A DNA stretch of 64,000 nt from Actinomadura macra NBRC 14102 (GCF_001552215.1 NZ_BCQT01000006.1:496001-560000), one strand, 5' to 3'; numbered from the stretch's first letter, positions 43,771-53,136 are shown. Numbers and translations: made by a program. The notes: a model not told the origin generated them from the letters alone.

Positions 43771-46700
43771 TCAACCGGTGACGCGAACCGCCAGCAGATC
43801 GTCCATCGACACCACGATGGGTGCGTTGGTGGTGTTACCCGCGAGATAGGTCCAGACTCCGAGGGAGCCCGCGGATTGCAACCCGGCGGTCGAGTCCGTG
43901 CCGGTGAGCTGCCAGGCCGGTTCGGCCGTCCCGTCCGCCCAGACCTTGGCCTTCAGCGTGGTGGGCGACGTGCCCGTCACCTGGAGCCGCACGTGCAGCC
44001 GCTTGCCCGGCTCGTACGTCAGGCCCGCGACGGTCTGCTCGGCGACGATGTCGGTCTCGGCGCCGCCCGCGCCCAGCCGGCTGAGCTTGAGCGACACCAC
44101 CCCGGACGGCCGCAGCCGGAGCCGGGCCCGGTAGTCCTCGCCGCCCACGCGCCGCCCGATGGCCGCCAGGTAGACACCGTTGCCGGTGCCCTCCTTGTCC
44201 ACCGCCGCCGTGAAGGTCAGGTCGGTGTCCGCGGACGACACGCCGTTGAGGTAGCCGCCCCCGCTGTTGCCGGGGGCTCCCAGCTCGATGTGCCCGGTGC
44301 CGCCCACCGACAGGACACCGCCCGAGCCGTTGCGGGTCCAGGCGCCGCCGGTGTCGGCACTGCCCCACCCGCCGGTGGCGGTGCGGCCGAACTCGTCGGC
44401 CGCCAGCGTGCTGGACGTGGCCGCGACGGTGTGCAGGACCTCGGCCGTCGCGCCGTGGTCGTCGGTCACCTTCAGCTTGACCGTGTACTCTCCGGCCGTC
44501 GCGTAGGTATGGGACGGCTTGACGCCGGTCCCGCTCTGCCCGTCACCGAAGTCCCACGCGTAGCTCGCCACGGACCCGTCGGTGTCGGTGGAGCCCGACC
44601 CGTCGAACGTGCACGCGAGCTGGTCACAGGACGAGGTGAACGCGGCGGCCGGCGGCTGGTTCGGCTGGACGGAGCCGGTGCCGAGGCCGTGGTGCCGCGT
44701 CACCTCCGCCGCCGTCAGCGCGCGGGGGTAGACGGCGACCTCGTCCAGCGTCCCGTTCAGGAAGTTGCTGGTCGGCTTGTTCGGCCACCCGGTGGTGTTG
44801 TCGCCGCCGACGCGCCAGTAGCCCGCGTAGCTCTCGGCGGTCTTCGCGGTGGAGTCGGCGGCCTTCTGCGCGCCGTCCACGAACAGCTTGAGGCCGGCGT
44901 CGCCGTCGAGGGTCCCGACGACGTGGTGCCATTTGCCGTCGTTCAGCCCGGTGCCGCTCTGGACGGTCTTCGTCGCGCCCGGGTAGACGCCGAAGACGAT
45001 CCGCCCGTCGTTGGTCATGTACAGGTGCCGGTCGTACTTGGTGCTCAGCCCGGTCGCGGCGTTCCCGTACCCAATGATCTTCCCGCCGCTCTTGGAGGTG
45101 GTCTTCACCCACGCCTCGACGCTGAGGTCCTGCCGGGTGGGGGCCGCGCCGCTGGCGGCCGTCCCGGACGAGGTGCCGTTGAACGTCACCGCGCGGTCGG
45201 CGTCACCGGAGATCGCGCCGGCCTGGCCGCGCGCCCCGCCAGAGCCGATCGTGAGGTCGTTCACGCCCGCATAGTCGTAGCCGGGGCCGCTGCTCTCGCC
45301 GAGCCGCCAGTAGGCGCTCGCGCCGTCACCGGTGACCTCCCCCGCGTACGGGCCGGGGGTGCCGTTCCCGGGCGTCGCCGCGTTGGACACGGCGCTGGTC
45401 ACGGCGTTGCCGGTGGAGTCGACCGCGCGGACCTTGTAGGTGTGGGCGCCGGCCGGTGCGGATTTGTCGAAGAACGCCGCGTTCGGCTGGTCCCAGAACG
45501 TGGACGACTTCTCGACCACGCCGATGGGCGTCGTACCGCTGTCGCGGAGCACCTCGTACTTCAGGGAGGCGTTGTCCATGTCCCAGGTCGTGTTCCAGGA
45601 CACGCGGACGCTGCCGTCCGCCATGCTCTTCGCGGTCGGGGTGCCGAGCTCGGCGGCGATCGGGCCGGCCTTGTTCGGCGCGTTGGCCTTGACCGCGAAC
45701 CGGACGAGGCCCTGCTGCGCCTTGCCGTTCACCTTGGGGAACTCGCCACCCAGGGCGACGTAGTTGTCGTTGCCGGTGACCGACCAGGCCCCTTGGTACT
45801 GCCCGGTGAACGTCCCCTGGGCGACGGTCGGGTACCACTGGAGCAGGCTGGGGATCGGCTGGCCGCTGTAGTTGCTGTTGGAGCCGGGGGGCGCCTTGTC
45901 GGTGCCGGTCGGGTAGGCGGTCTCGGCGAGCGCGCGGTGCCACGACTGCGGCTTGGTCTCCGGGAACGCGCCGAGCGAGGAGCAGTCGTGCGCGTGCGAG
46001 ACGCTGTAGACGGCCTGGCCCTGGACGAACATGCCGTAGGTGGCGCCATAGCAGTTGTCGAGCCACACCAGGTCGCCGGTGGCGGCCTTGGCGGCGAACC
46101 GGCCGTCGAACCAGTGGCCGCCCTCGCCGTCCGCCGCGCCATACACGGTGTCACCATTGACGAACAGGTCGGTCACGTACGAGAAGTGGGTGGCGTCCTT
46201 CTTCGTCGGGACCGGCTTGCTGGTCCACGGCAGGGACGCGCCGTTGGTGGTGTTCACCGCCCCGACACCGACCTGCGTCGCCCCGTTGAGCTTCTGGAAC
46301 CGCCCGCCGATCAGGACCCGCTCGTCGCCCGGCGCCATCGCCAGGGCGTACACCTCGTCGTCGTCGGCGACCGGGCGCCAGGTGTCGATGTTGGCGCCGG
46401 TGGAGGCGTTGACCGCGGCGAGGCGCGTGCGGGACTTGCCGTTGACGTTGAAGAAGTTCCCGCCGAAGTACACCGTCGAGTTCGTCGCCGCGATGCCCCG
46501 CACGATGGAGCCCACCTGCGGCGCGAAACCCTCGACGAGAGCTCCGGTGGCGGTGTCGAACGCCGCAAGACGCTGCCGGGCCTTACCGTCCACCTGCGTG
46601 AACTCGCCGCCGACGTACACGCGCTTGCCGTCGGGCGAGGCCACGATCCGCAGGCCCTGCCCGTTGAGCGAGTGCGCGAACGAGGTGATCAGGTTCCCGG

Positions 46701-47031
46701 TGGTCAGGTCGAACGCCAGGATGTTGTTACGCGTGACCTCACCGGCGCCGCCGGTGGCCGTCCCCGGCGGGCGCGCCTTGGTGAAGTTACCGGTCGCGTA
46801 CACGGTCGTACCGACCGTGGTCATGCTCCACACGACCCCGTTGACCTGCCACGTCGGCAGCGGGTCGGCGCTCACCGTCGGCGGCGTGCCGGACGGGGGG
46901 TCGATGTCGGCGCCTGCCTCCGCGGCGGGCAGGGCGGAGCCGCCCAGCAGCGCCAGAGTCAAGGCGGTCAAGGCGGCGGTCGCCGTTCTGCGTGCACGCG
47001 AGGCACGCAAATGCGAAGGTACAAGTCTCAC
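43771..47031 (-). CDS. Secreted delta-60-repeat propeller protein with FN3, LamG-like and PKD domains, long paralogue
   Basis: 1086 residues from the GTG at 47031, with GGGGAA upstream; the frame beyond is open but not protein-like. After the signal peptide, residues 35-440 are near-identical to the 550-residue paralogue. Then come a fibronectin-III-like module; a LamG/concanavalin-like domain at about 570-770 (AVTFNGTSSGTAASGA, YDRHLYMTNDGRIVFGVY); a PKD domain (CTFDGSGSTDTDGSVASYAWDFGDG); and a second jelly-roll-like domain to the end. It is probably an extracellular glycan- or matrix-binding protein beside polysaccharide genes. No catalytic motif recognised. Confidence 0.83.
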   Translation of the reverse strand: MRLVPSHLRASRARRTATAALTALTLALLGGSALPAAEAGADIDPPSGTPPTVSADPLPTWQVNGVVWSMTTVGTTVYATGNFTKARPPGTATGGAGEVTRNNILAFDLTTGNLITSFAHSLNGQGLRIVASPDGKRVYVGGEFTQVDGKARQRLAAFDTATGALVEGFAPQVGSIVRGIAATNSTVYFGGNFFNVNGKSRTRLAAVNASTGANIDTWRPVADDDEVYALAMAPGDERVLIGGRFQKLNGATQVGVGAVNTTNGASLPWTSKPVPTKKDATHFSYVTDLFVNGDTVYGAADGEGGHWFDGRFAAKAATGDLVWLDNCYGATYGMFVQGQAVYSVSHAHDCSSLGAFPETKPQSWHRALAETAYPTGTDKAPPGSNSNYSGQPIPSLLQWYPTVAQGTFTGQYQGAWSVTGNDNYVALGGEFPKVNGKAQQGLVRFAVKANAPNKAGPIAAELGTPTAKSMADGSVRVSWNTTWDMDNASLKYEVLRDSGTTPIGVVEKSSTFWDQPNAAFFDKSAPAGAHTYKVRAVDSTGNAVTSAVSNAATPGNGTPGPYAGEVTGDGASAYWRLGESSGPGYDYAGVNDLTIGSGGARGQAGAISGDADRAVTFNGTSSGTAASGAAPTRQDLSVEAWVKTTSKSGGKIIGYGNAATGLSTKYDRHLYMTNDGRIVFGVYPGATKTVQSGTGLNDGKWHHVVGTLDGDAGLKLFVDGAQKAADSTAKTAESYAGYWRVGGDNTTGWPNKPTSNFLNGTLDEVAVYPRALTAAEVTRHHGLGTGSVQPNQPPAAAFTSSCDQLACTFDGSGSTDTDGSVASYAWDFGDGQSGTGVKPSHTYATAGEYTVKLKVTDDHGATAEVLHTVAATSSTLAADEFGRTATGGWGSADTGGAWTRNGSGGVLSVGGTGHIELGAPGNSGGGYLNGVSSADTDLTFTAAVDKEGTGNGVYLAAIGRRVGGEDYRARLRLRPSGVVSLKLSRLGAGGAETDIVAEQTVAGLTYEPGKRLHVRLQVTGTSPTTLKAKVWADGTAEPAWQLTGTDSTAGLQSAGSLGVWTYLAGNTTNAPIVVSMDDLLAVRVTG
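46598..46737. repeat. 140-bp exact duplicate, copy 2
   Basis: Same sequence as 43101-43240. Identity includes synonymous positions, showing recent duplication or gene conversion. Confidence 0.9.
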
Positions 47032-47058
47032 TGGGTGATTCCCCTGCCGTTCGCTCCC

Positions 47059-47075
47059 GTGGCCCCCACGGACAC
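47059..47075 (-). promoter_or_regulatory. Leader hairpin shared by the two propeller genes, copy 2
   Basis: GTGGCCCCCACGGACAC lies about 28 bases before the long paralogue's start, at the same place as copy 1. A TTACTC element is upstream on the minus strand. Confidence 0.45.
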
Positions 47076-47196
47076 AGGAGTAAAGGCAGAGTAACGGAGT
47101 CACCGCGTCTACACTGTTCAGCCCCAGGCCGGTTTCACACGGGGCCCGCCCTCCGCCCTTGACTTTCCCAGCCCGACCACTTTCGAGGAGAGCCGC

Positions 47197-47781
47197 ATGT
47201 CCGACCGAGGAACGCGTCCGCCGAAGCGTCTCGTCGCGACGGGCGCGACGCTGGCCCTCGCGCTGGCACTGGCCGGATGCGGCGGGGGCGGGGGCAAATC
47301 CGCCGGTAAGCAGAATCCGCCACCGCCGCCCAGCACGCAGCCGGAATCGGCGGCCAACGCGGCCCCGGGGGCGCTCGACCTGAAGTCTTCCACCGGCCTG
47401 CGCAAGCCCGTCACCTATAACGACAAGATCACCGTGAAGATCGGCGGAATCCGCTACGTCAAGAACAAGGCGGACGGGCCGGGGCAGATCGCCGGACGCG
47501 TGGTGACCATTTTCACACTGAGCTTCACTAACGGCTCGGCCAAGCCGCTCGACCTCAACCAGGTCCGCGTCGTGGCCAAATACGGCCCCCGCCGGGCCGA
47601 GGCGAAGCCCACGTCCTACGCCAACATCAACGACTTCTACGGGACGGTACCGCCGGGCCAGGGCAAGAAGGCGTCCTACGCGTTCGAGATCCCGCCGGCG
47701 GGCTACAAGTCGGTCGTTCTCGGCGTCAAGTTCGATGCCCAGCACAAGGCCGCTCTCTTCGCGGGCGCGCTCCGTCCCTAA
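47197..47781 (+). CDS. DUF4352-like lipoprotein
   Basis: 194 residues. The signal peptide ends at the lipobox LAGC (Cys near 28), followed by a Gly-rich and Pro-rich linker. The C-terminal 120 residues resemble a DUF4352 / telomeric-repeat-binding-factor-2-like immunoglobulin fold: VVTIFTLSFTNGSAKPLDLN and GTVPPGQGKKASYAFEIPP. It is anchored on the outer membrane face. Function unknown; divergent from the long propeller gene, so possibly co-regulated with it. Confidence 0.75.
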   Translation: MSDRGTRPPKRLVATGATLALALALAGCGGGGGKSAGKQNPPPPPSTQPESAANAAPGALDLKSSTGLRKPVTYNDKITVKIGGIRYVKNKADGPGQIAGRVVTIFTLSFTNGSAKPLDLNQVRVVAKYGPRRAEAKPTSYANINDFYGTVPPGQGKKASYAFEIPPAGYKSVVLGVKFDAQHKAALFAGALRP

Positions 47782-47892
47782 GCCACCCGGCCCCTGAGCC
47801 ACACTCATCGGACCGGTGACGGGAGTGGCCGGACAGGCCCGTGGTCGGTACGTTCCTTATGTCAAGGCTTTCCGGGGGTAGGAGGTCTCGCC

Positions 47893-49689
47893 GTGCCGCA
47901 CAGCTCGCACCGGACAACGATCGTCCGGGTCCTGACACTGCCGGTGATCGTCAGCGTCGGCTTCCTCGGCTGGCAGCTGCCCCGGCACGACGGCAAGGCA
48001 CCCGTCTCCTCGCTGCCCGCGGGGCCCGGCGCCGCCCCGGTCGGCAGCACCTCCTACAAGATCCCGGACGGGGCCGTGTTCGTCTCGCCGTCCGGCGACG
48101 ACGGGGCGCCGGGCACGCGCAAGCATCCGCTGCGCACCCTCGGCAGGGCGATCGGCAAGGCCGGCTCCGGCGGCACCATCGTGCTGCGCGGCGGCGTCTA
48201 CCACGAGAGCGTCACCGTCCCGCGCGGCAAGCGGCTGACGATCCAGTCCCATCCCCGCGAGGCCGTCTGGTTCGACGGCAGTTCCCGCGTCACCGACTGG
48301 AGTGCGGAAGACGCGGAGGGTAATGCCTGGGTCCACGACGGCTGGACGACGAAGTTCGACTCCAGCCCCACCTACACCCCGGGCGCGCGGCCGAGCAGGG
48401 ACGTCGACTTCCAGTTCGTGTCCCCCAAGCATCCGATGGCCTCCCACCCCGACCAGCTGTGGCTCGACGGCACCGCGCAACGCCAGGTCGGGTCGCGGGA
48501 CGAGGTCAAGCCCGGCACCTTCTACGTCGACGAGGGCGCCTCCCGCCTCTACATGGGCTCCGACCCGCGCGGGCACGACGTGCGCGCGAGCACGCTCGGC
48601 AAGGCCATCACGATCGACGGCGAGGGCAGCACCCTGCGCGGCATCGGGGTGCGCAGGTACGCGACCTCGCTGCCCGACATCGCCATGGTCCGGGCCACCG
48701 CGCCGCGGATCACCGTGGAGAACGTGGTCGTCACCGAGTCGGCCACGACCGGCCTCACCGTCGTCGCCGCGCACGGCCGCGTCCGGCATGTGACCAGCTC
48801 GCACAACGGGCTCCTCGGCATCCACGCCAACACCGCCGACGACCTGCGGCTGGAGGGGGTGCGCCTCGACCACAACAACGTGGAGCAGTTCAAGTACTCA
48901 CCGGTCTCGGGCGGCTTCAAGATCACCCGTTCTCGTAAGGTCGCGGTGGTCGACAGCGAGATCGTCGGCAACCTCGGCAAGGGCCTGTGGATGGACGAGT
49001 CCGTCTACGACATCACGATCACCGGCGACCGGATCCTGCGCAACGCCCACCACGGCATCTCCCTGGAGCTGAGCGCCAAGGCGGTGGTGGCGGGCAACGT
49101 CATCAGCGGCAACGCCGGCGACGGGATGAAGGTGAATAACACCTCCGACGTCCGGATCTGGAACAACTCGATGGCCGGCAACGGCCGCGCCGTCTTCCTC
49201 GTCCAGGACCCGCGGCGCCGCGACGACCCGGGCGTGCCCGGCCGCGACCCGCGGCAGAAGGGGCCGGACCCGGCCATGACCTGGCGGATCGGCAGGACCG
49301 CCGTCAGCAACAACACCTTCGCCGACGCCCGCCCGGACACCCCCTGCCTGCTGTGCGTGACCGACCACACCGGTGAGCGCACCGCCGCCCAGATGAACCT
49401 GACCGTCAACGGCAACGTCTACGTCCGTCCGGACGCCGCCAACCCGCGCACGCTGATCCTGTGGTCCCGGCACTCCTTCGCCGAGCTCGGCCGGTTCAAG
49501 ACGGCGACCGGGCAGGAGACGCGGGGCGCGTTCCTCGCGACCGCGACCGCCGCCCGCGCGGAGGGCGACCTCGACCGCACCGTCGCGCCGGGCGCCGACG
49601 CCAACAACGCGGTGCCGCTGCCCGCCGACATCGCCGCGCTCCTCGACCGGCCGGCCGGCACCCGCCACATCGGTGCCTGGTCCGACTAG
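47893..49689 (+). CDS. Right-handed parallel beta-helix protein (polysaccharide-lyase-like)
   Basis: 598 residues from a GTG seven bases after GGAGG. A short N-terminal hydrophobic segment (VRVLTLPVIVSVGFLGWQL) implies export or a membrane anchor. The DUF1565-like start AVFVSPSGDDGAPGTRKHPLRTL is followed by repeated coils rich in Asn/Gly/Val (GNVISGNAGDGMKVNNTSD), typical of pectate-lyase-like beta-helices. Relatives are lyases, epimerases or phage-like depolymerases of acidic glycans. Catalytic residues cannot be assigned. Its place next to the sulfotransferase and polymerase genes suggests trimming or modification of the exported polymer (inference). Confidence 0.8.
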   Translation: MPHSSHRTTIVRVLTLPVIVSVGFLGWQLPRHDGKAPVSSLPAGPGAAPVGSTSYKIPDGAVFVSPSGDDGAPGTRKHPLRTLGRAIGKAGSGGTIVLRGGVYHESVTVPRGKRLTIQSHPREAVWFDGSSRVTDWSAEDAEGNAWVHDGWTTKFDSSPTYTPGARPSRDVDFQFVSPKHPMASHPDQLWLDGTAQRQVGSRDEVKPGTFYVDEGASRLYMGSDPRGHDVRASTLGKAITIDGEGSTLRGIGVRRYATSLPDIAMVRATAPRITVENVVVTESATTGLTVVAAHGRVRHVTSSHNGLLGIHANTADDLRLEGVRLDHNNVEQFKYSPVSGGFKITRSRKVAVVDSEIVGNLGKGLWMDESVYDITITGDRILRNAHHGISLELSAKAVVAGNVISGNAGDGMKVNNTSDVRIWNNSMAGNGRAVFLVQDPRRRDDPGVPGRDPRQKGPDPAMTWRIGRTAVSNNTFADARPDTPCLLCVTDHTGERTAAQMNLTVNGNVYVRPDAANPRTLILWSRHSFAELGRFKTATGQETRGAFLATATAARAEGDLDRTVAPGADANNAVPLPADIAALLDRPAGTRHIGAWSD

Positions 49690-49747
49690 GCGGCGGGACG
49701 TAGGCGCCCGGCCCGGCTGACAAGCCCCAGGGGCGGGCCCAGGGGCC

Positions 49748-50632
49748 TCAGGGGCGGGTCCAGGGGAAGGTGCGGCCGAGGAGGGTCTCCAGGTCGGCGT
49801 TGAACGGGGCGTAGTGCTCGGCCAGCCGCTGGCGCGTCTCGGGGGTGAGGTCCTGGCTCGGTGCGGCGTTCCACACCTTGATCGCAGAGGGGGGCAGTGG
49901 CGCCGGTTCGAGGCCGAGGAACACCGCCACCTCGTCGCAGGCGGCCTGCGGGTCGGCGTAGAACTCCTCGGCGGCGAGCACCCGGACCCGCTCGGCGGGG
50001 AAGTGCCGCATCCAGCGCCGCAGGTGCGGGGCGTACTCCCCCTGCGCCCGGTAGGACTGCTGCTCGTGGGCGTAGCTGAGGTAGCCGGGCTCGGAGACGA
50101 TCCGCTCCTCCTCGCCCTCCAGGCGGCCCGTCTCGGCCTCCAGGGCCTCCTCGAACGTCGCGAGGTCCTCGGCGTTCTGGCGGCGTCGCTCCCGGTAGTG
50201 CGAGAACGCCCGCTCGATCGGGTCGCGCAGGACGAGCAGGATCTTGGCCTCCGGGACGTCGCGTCCGGCCCGCTCGGCCGCCAGGGGGTGGAACAGGTAG
50301 TACGGCGACCCCTCCCCCACGACCTTTCCGGAGCGGCGGCTGGAGGTCGGGAAGTGCGACCGGTACCAGGTGCCGCCCTTGTCGTAGTGGGAGTCGAAGT
50401 AGTGGACGCCCTTGGTGTGGTTGTCCTTGGGCAGCAGCCGCGCGTTCGGGAACAGCGGCATCACCTGCGGGTGCTCCAGCAGCGTGTAGTAGAGCGACGT
50501 GGACCCGCCGCGTTTCGCGCCGATCAGCAGGAAGTCGGGGCCGGGGCGCAGGGCGGCCGTGCTCATCCCGTATCCGCGGATCACACTGCGGCCCGCGGAC
50601 ACGACAGGGCCGGGCAACGTCGCTCGATTCAC
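49748..50632 (-). CDS. PAPS-dependent sulfotransferase
   Basis: 294 residues from the GTG at 50632, which has TAATCT seven bases upstream (leaderless); the ATG at 50566 is an alternative. The 5'-phosphosulfate loop is LIGAKRGGSTSLYYTLLEHP, and the 3'-phosphate motif is LLVLRDPIERAFSHYRERR. A metazoan-type heparan/chondroitin sulfotransferase-1 fold is suggested by FPNARLLPKDN, GEGSPYYLFHP and the C-terminal LAEHYAPFNADLETLLG. It should move sulfate from PAPS to a hydroxyl (or amine) of a carbohydrate. PAPS enzymes are encoded in the same locus. Divergent from the Wzy-like polymerase gene. Confidence 0.88.
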   Translation of the reverse strand: MNRATLPGPVVSAGRSVIRGYGMSTAALRPGPDFLLIGAKRGGSTSLYYTLLEHPQVMPLFPNARLLPKDNHTKGVHYFDSHYDKGGTWYRSHFPTSSRRSGKVVGEGSPYYLFHPLAAERAGRDVPEAKILLVLRDPIERAFSHYRERRRQNAEDLATFEEALEAETGRLEGEEERIVSEPGYLSYAHEQQSYRAQGEYAPHLRRWMRHFPAERVRVLAAEEFYADPQAACDEVAVFLGLEPAPLPPSAIKVWNAAPSQDLTPETRQRLAEHYAPFNADLETLLGRTFPWTRP

Positions 50633-50698
50633 AGCGGACAGATTACCGGCCCGCCGCCCGTATTCTTGGACACGTCTTGAGAGCTTGTGAGGACGCCC

Positions 50699-52066
50699 AT
50701 GACCGTGAAGGGGATCTTCCCGCGCCGGACGCCGCCTCCGCCCAGCGCGGGCTGGTGGGCCGTCGCGCTGCCGCTCGCGCTCATGCTCGCCAGCGACTAC
50801 AAGCTGCGCAGCCGGGAGGTCGACCAGGCGGTGGGCGGCAGCGCCGACCTGACCGTCCTGGTCGAGGTCGCCGTGTACGGCATGGCCGCGCTGTACCTGG
50901 TGTACAAGTTCGGGCTGCGGCCGCCGTCGCGGCGCATCACCGGCCTGCTGTTCGCGGCATGGGTGTTCTGCGGGTACGTCGCGTTCTCGGCGTTCTGGTC
51001 GCCGTTCAAGTCGCTCGGCATGGTCCGCGGCGCGCAGCTGCTGGTCACGATGCTGCTGGCGCACCTGCTCGCCACACGGGCGACGCTCGCGGACCTGCGG
51101 CGGCTGGCGCACGTGTTCATCGGCATCGTGGTGATCTCGGTCGGGATCGGCGTCGCGCACCCGTTCCCGCGCACCCGCCTCACCGAGGAGCGCTTCAACT
51201 GGCTGTACGTCCATCCCGTCCAGGCGGGCGTGTATCTGGGCATCGCGGTGCTGCTGACGGTCGGCTACCTGATCCGCTGGACGACCCCGCAGGACCGGCT
51301 CTGGCATCCGATGCTCTACCTGGGCGCCCTGGCGGTGCTGTCGGGCGCGCTCGTGGCGACCGGGACGCGGGGCGCGGCGCTCGGCTGCGCGCTCGGGCTG
51401 GTGGTCCTGCTGGCCACCGCGCGGGGGCCGAAGGGCCGGGTGGACGTGCTGGTGATGGGCGCCGCGGTCGCCGCCCTCGGCGTGCTGGCGTTCTCCGACT
51501 CCATCCTGGCGTTCGTGGCCCGGGGCGAGTCCGCCGAGACGCTGTCGTCCCTCAACTCCCGCACCGACCTGTGGTCGCTGGCGATGAAGGCCTACTCCGA
51601 GGAGCCGATCTTCGGGCGGGGCCTCGGCGCCTCGCGCGGGCTGTTCCTGGACGACATCGGCCTCGGCGGCGGGCATAACGCGTTCGTCAACGCGCTGGTG
51701 GACAACGGGACGGTCGGTACCGCCGCGTTCGTGGCGCTGCTGCTGACGCTCGGGTTCGTCCTGCTGATGCTGGCCCGGCACCGGACGCTGCGCGCCGACG
51801 CGGGGATGCTCCTCGGCATCCTCGGCTTCTTCCTGGCCGACAGCATCACCACCGAGGGCCTGGCCGCGCCCGCCAACGTCTCCAGCGCGTGGCTGCTGCT
51901 CCTGGTGGCCTGGGCGGAGACCATGCGGCGGCAGGGCGGCGACCCGCAGCAGGCACCGGACGACGCGCTGGAGGACGAGGCGCTGACCGACGATCCGGCG
52001 CGGGTGAGGGCGTCAGCCGGAGCGCTGGCGTCCCCGCACGTAGAAAAAGCCCCCCAGCAGCCCTAG
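50699..52066 (+). CDS. wzy: Wzy-type O-antigen polymerase/ligase
   Basis: 455 residues from the ATG at 50699, with GTGAGG upstream. About 11 membrane helices. The family loop ATGTRGAALGCALGL and the extracellular segment EEPIFGRGLGASRGLF...GGHNAFVNALVDNGTVG fit the O-antigen ligase/polymerase family, whose key Arg and His lie in such loops. It would join lipid-linked repeat units outside the membrane. The C-terminus is acidic and cytosolic. Its 3' end overlaps the convergent propeller gene by 54 bases. Confidence 0.85.
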   Translation: MTVKGIFPRRTPPPPSAGWWAVALPLALMLASDYKLRSREVDQAVGGSADLTVLVEVAVYGMAALYLVYKFGLRPPSRRITGLLFAAWVFCGYVAFSAFWSPFKSLGMVRGAQLLVTMLLAHLLATRATLADLRRLAHVFIGIVVISVGIGVAHPFPRTRLTEERFNWLYVHPVQAGVYLGIAVLLTVGYLIRWTTPQDRLWHPMLYLGALAVLSGALVATGTRGAALGCALGLVVLLATARGPKGRVDVLVMGAAVAALGVLAFSDSILAFVARGESAETLSSLNSRTDLWSLAMKAYSEEPIFGRGLGASRGLFLDDIGLGGGHNAFVNALVDNGTVGTAAFVALLLTLGFVLLMLARHRTLRADAGMLLGILGFFLADSITTEGLAAPANVSSAWLLLLVAWAETMRRQGGDPQQAPDDALEDEALTDDPARVRASAGALASPHVEKAPQQP

Positions 52067-53089
52067 CAGCACCAGCCCGATGAGGGCGCCGGTCCCGAGG
52101 AGCCCCCCGGGCGGCCCCGACTCGGACGGGAACGACACCGGGGAGCTCTGGTCGTTGATCGGCATCGTGCCGGACGGCTTCGGCTCCCCGGCGCCGGTCG
52201 CGGAGGCGGCCCCGCTGGGCAGCGTGACCGACCGGAAGACCGGGCGCGTTCCCGGGTCGGCCATGACGACCCGCCGTCCGTCCGCGGAGACACCGAACGC
52301 CGTTCCGGTCATCTTGGCGGCCGTCCGGACGACCTGACCGACCTTCTCCCGGATCCCGCCCAGCACCCGCACGTCCCGGGTCGTCTTGAGGACGACGTGG
52401 CCGTCCCGGGTGAACTCGGCGCCGCGGACGGGGAACGACAGGGTCCGCAGCCGGGTCAGGGCGTTCAGTTGCGGGCCGAGGACGCCGGGCAACGCGAACA
52501 CGGCCGCGGCGGTGTCTCCCTTGGTGATGATGTAGACACGGCTCTCGGCGGGGTCGGCCAGCAGCGCGCCGCCCTGGTGGCCTCCGTCGGGATAGCGCAA
52601 CCTGAACGGCTTCACCTGGAGCGTGCCGCCCGTCAGCGCGGCGGGCTCGGCGACCCGGTACAGGGTGAGGCTCCCGGCGCGTCCCTCGTCGAGGTTCCCG
52701 ACGAACAGCCCGGACTCCCCCGCCCCGTTCTTCACGATCGTGACCGCGCTGAGCCGGCCGATGGTGGCGCCGGCGAGGGTGTAGGCGGCGCGGGTGCGGC
52801 CCCGCGCGTCGAGGGCGAACAGCAGCGGACGGCCGGAAGCGGACCCGATCGTCCACCAGATCTCCGGGTGGAGGACGCCCGCGACCAGATCGACGGGGGC
52901 GCTCAGCCGCGGGTCGGCCGCCCGGAACGCGGCCGTCGCGGGAACAGTGCTGGTCACGGCGGGGCTAGGCTTTGGGGTGGGCGCCGCCGCCGCGGGCGCG
53001 CCCGTCAGGACCGGGCCTGTCAGGACCACGAGCGCCGCCACCGCACTGCCGGCGGCGAGGCGGCGCGCACGCGGAGAGTGTGCTCTCAC
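52013..53089 (-). CDS. Membrane-anchored exported beta-propeller-like protein
   Basis: 358 residues from the GTG at 53089; a longer frame starts at 53146 but would overlap rmlC. It has an N-terminal signal peptide (RRLAAGSAVAALVVLTG) and a C-terminal helix GTGALIGLVLLGLLGGFFYV followed by basic residues, as in a tail anchor. Between them are strand-rich repeats like a WD40/TolB-type propeller (VRVLGGIREKVGQVV, AFGVSADGRRVVMADPGTRP). It is on the outer membrane face. Function unknown; possibly a scaffold for the polysaccharide machinery. Confidence 0.7.
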   Translation of the reverse strand: MRAHSPRARRLAAGSAVAALVVLTGPVLTGAPAAAAPTPKPSPAVTSTVPATAAFRAADPRLSAPVDLVAGVLHPEIWWTIGSASGRPLLFALDARGRTRAAYTLAGATIGRLSAVTIVKNGAGESGLFVGNLDEGRAGSLTLYRVAEPAALTGGTLQVKPFRLRYPDGGHQGGALLADPAESRVYIITKGDTAAAVFALPGVLGPQLNALTRLRTLSFPVRGAEFTRDGHVVLKTTRDVRVLGGIREKVGQVVRTAAKMTGTAFGVSADGRRVVMADPGTRPVFRSVTLPSGAASATGAGEPKPSGTMPINDQSSPVSFPSESGPPGGLLGTGALIGLVLLGLLGGFFYVRGRQRSG

Positions 53090-53136
53090 TGTGTGACGTC
53101 CATCTCTGCGGGGGACCGTGTGGCATTCTTGCGCAT

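Noticed and set aside
43765..47094. A 1109-codon open frame on the plus strand opposite the long propeller gene
   Set aside because: Its translation is Gly/Arg/Val-rich antisense noise from high GC. The minus strand has a signal peptide, repeats and known domains.
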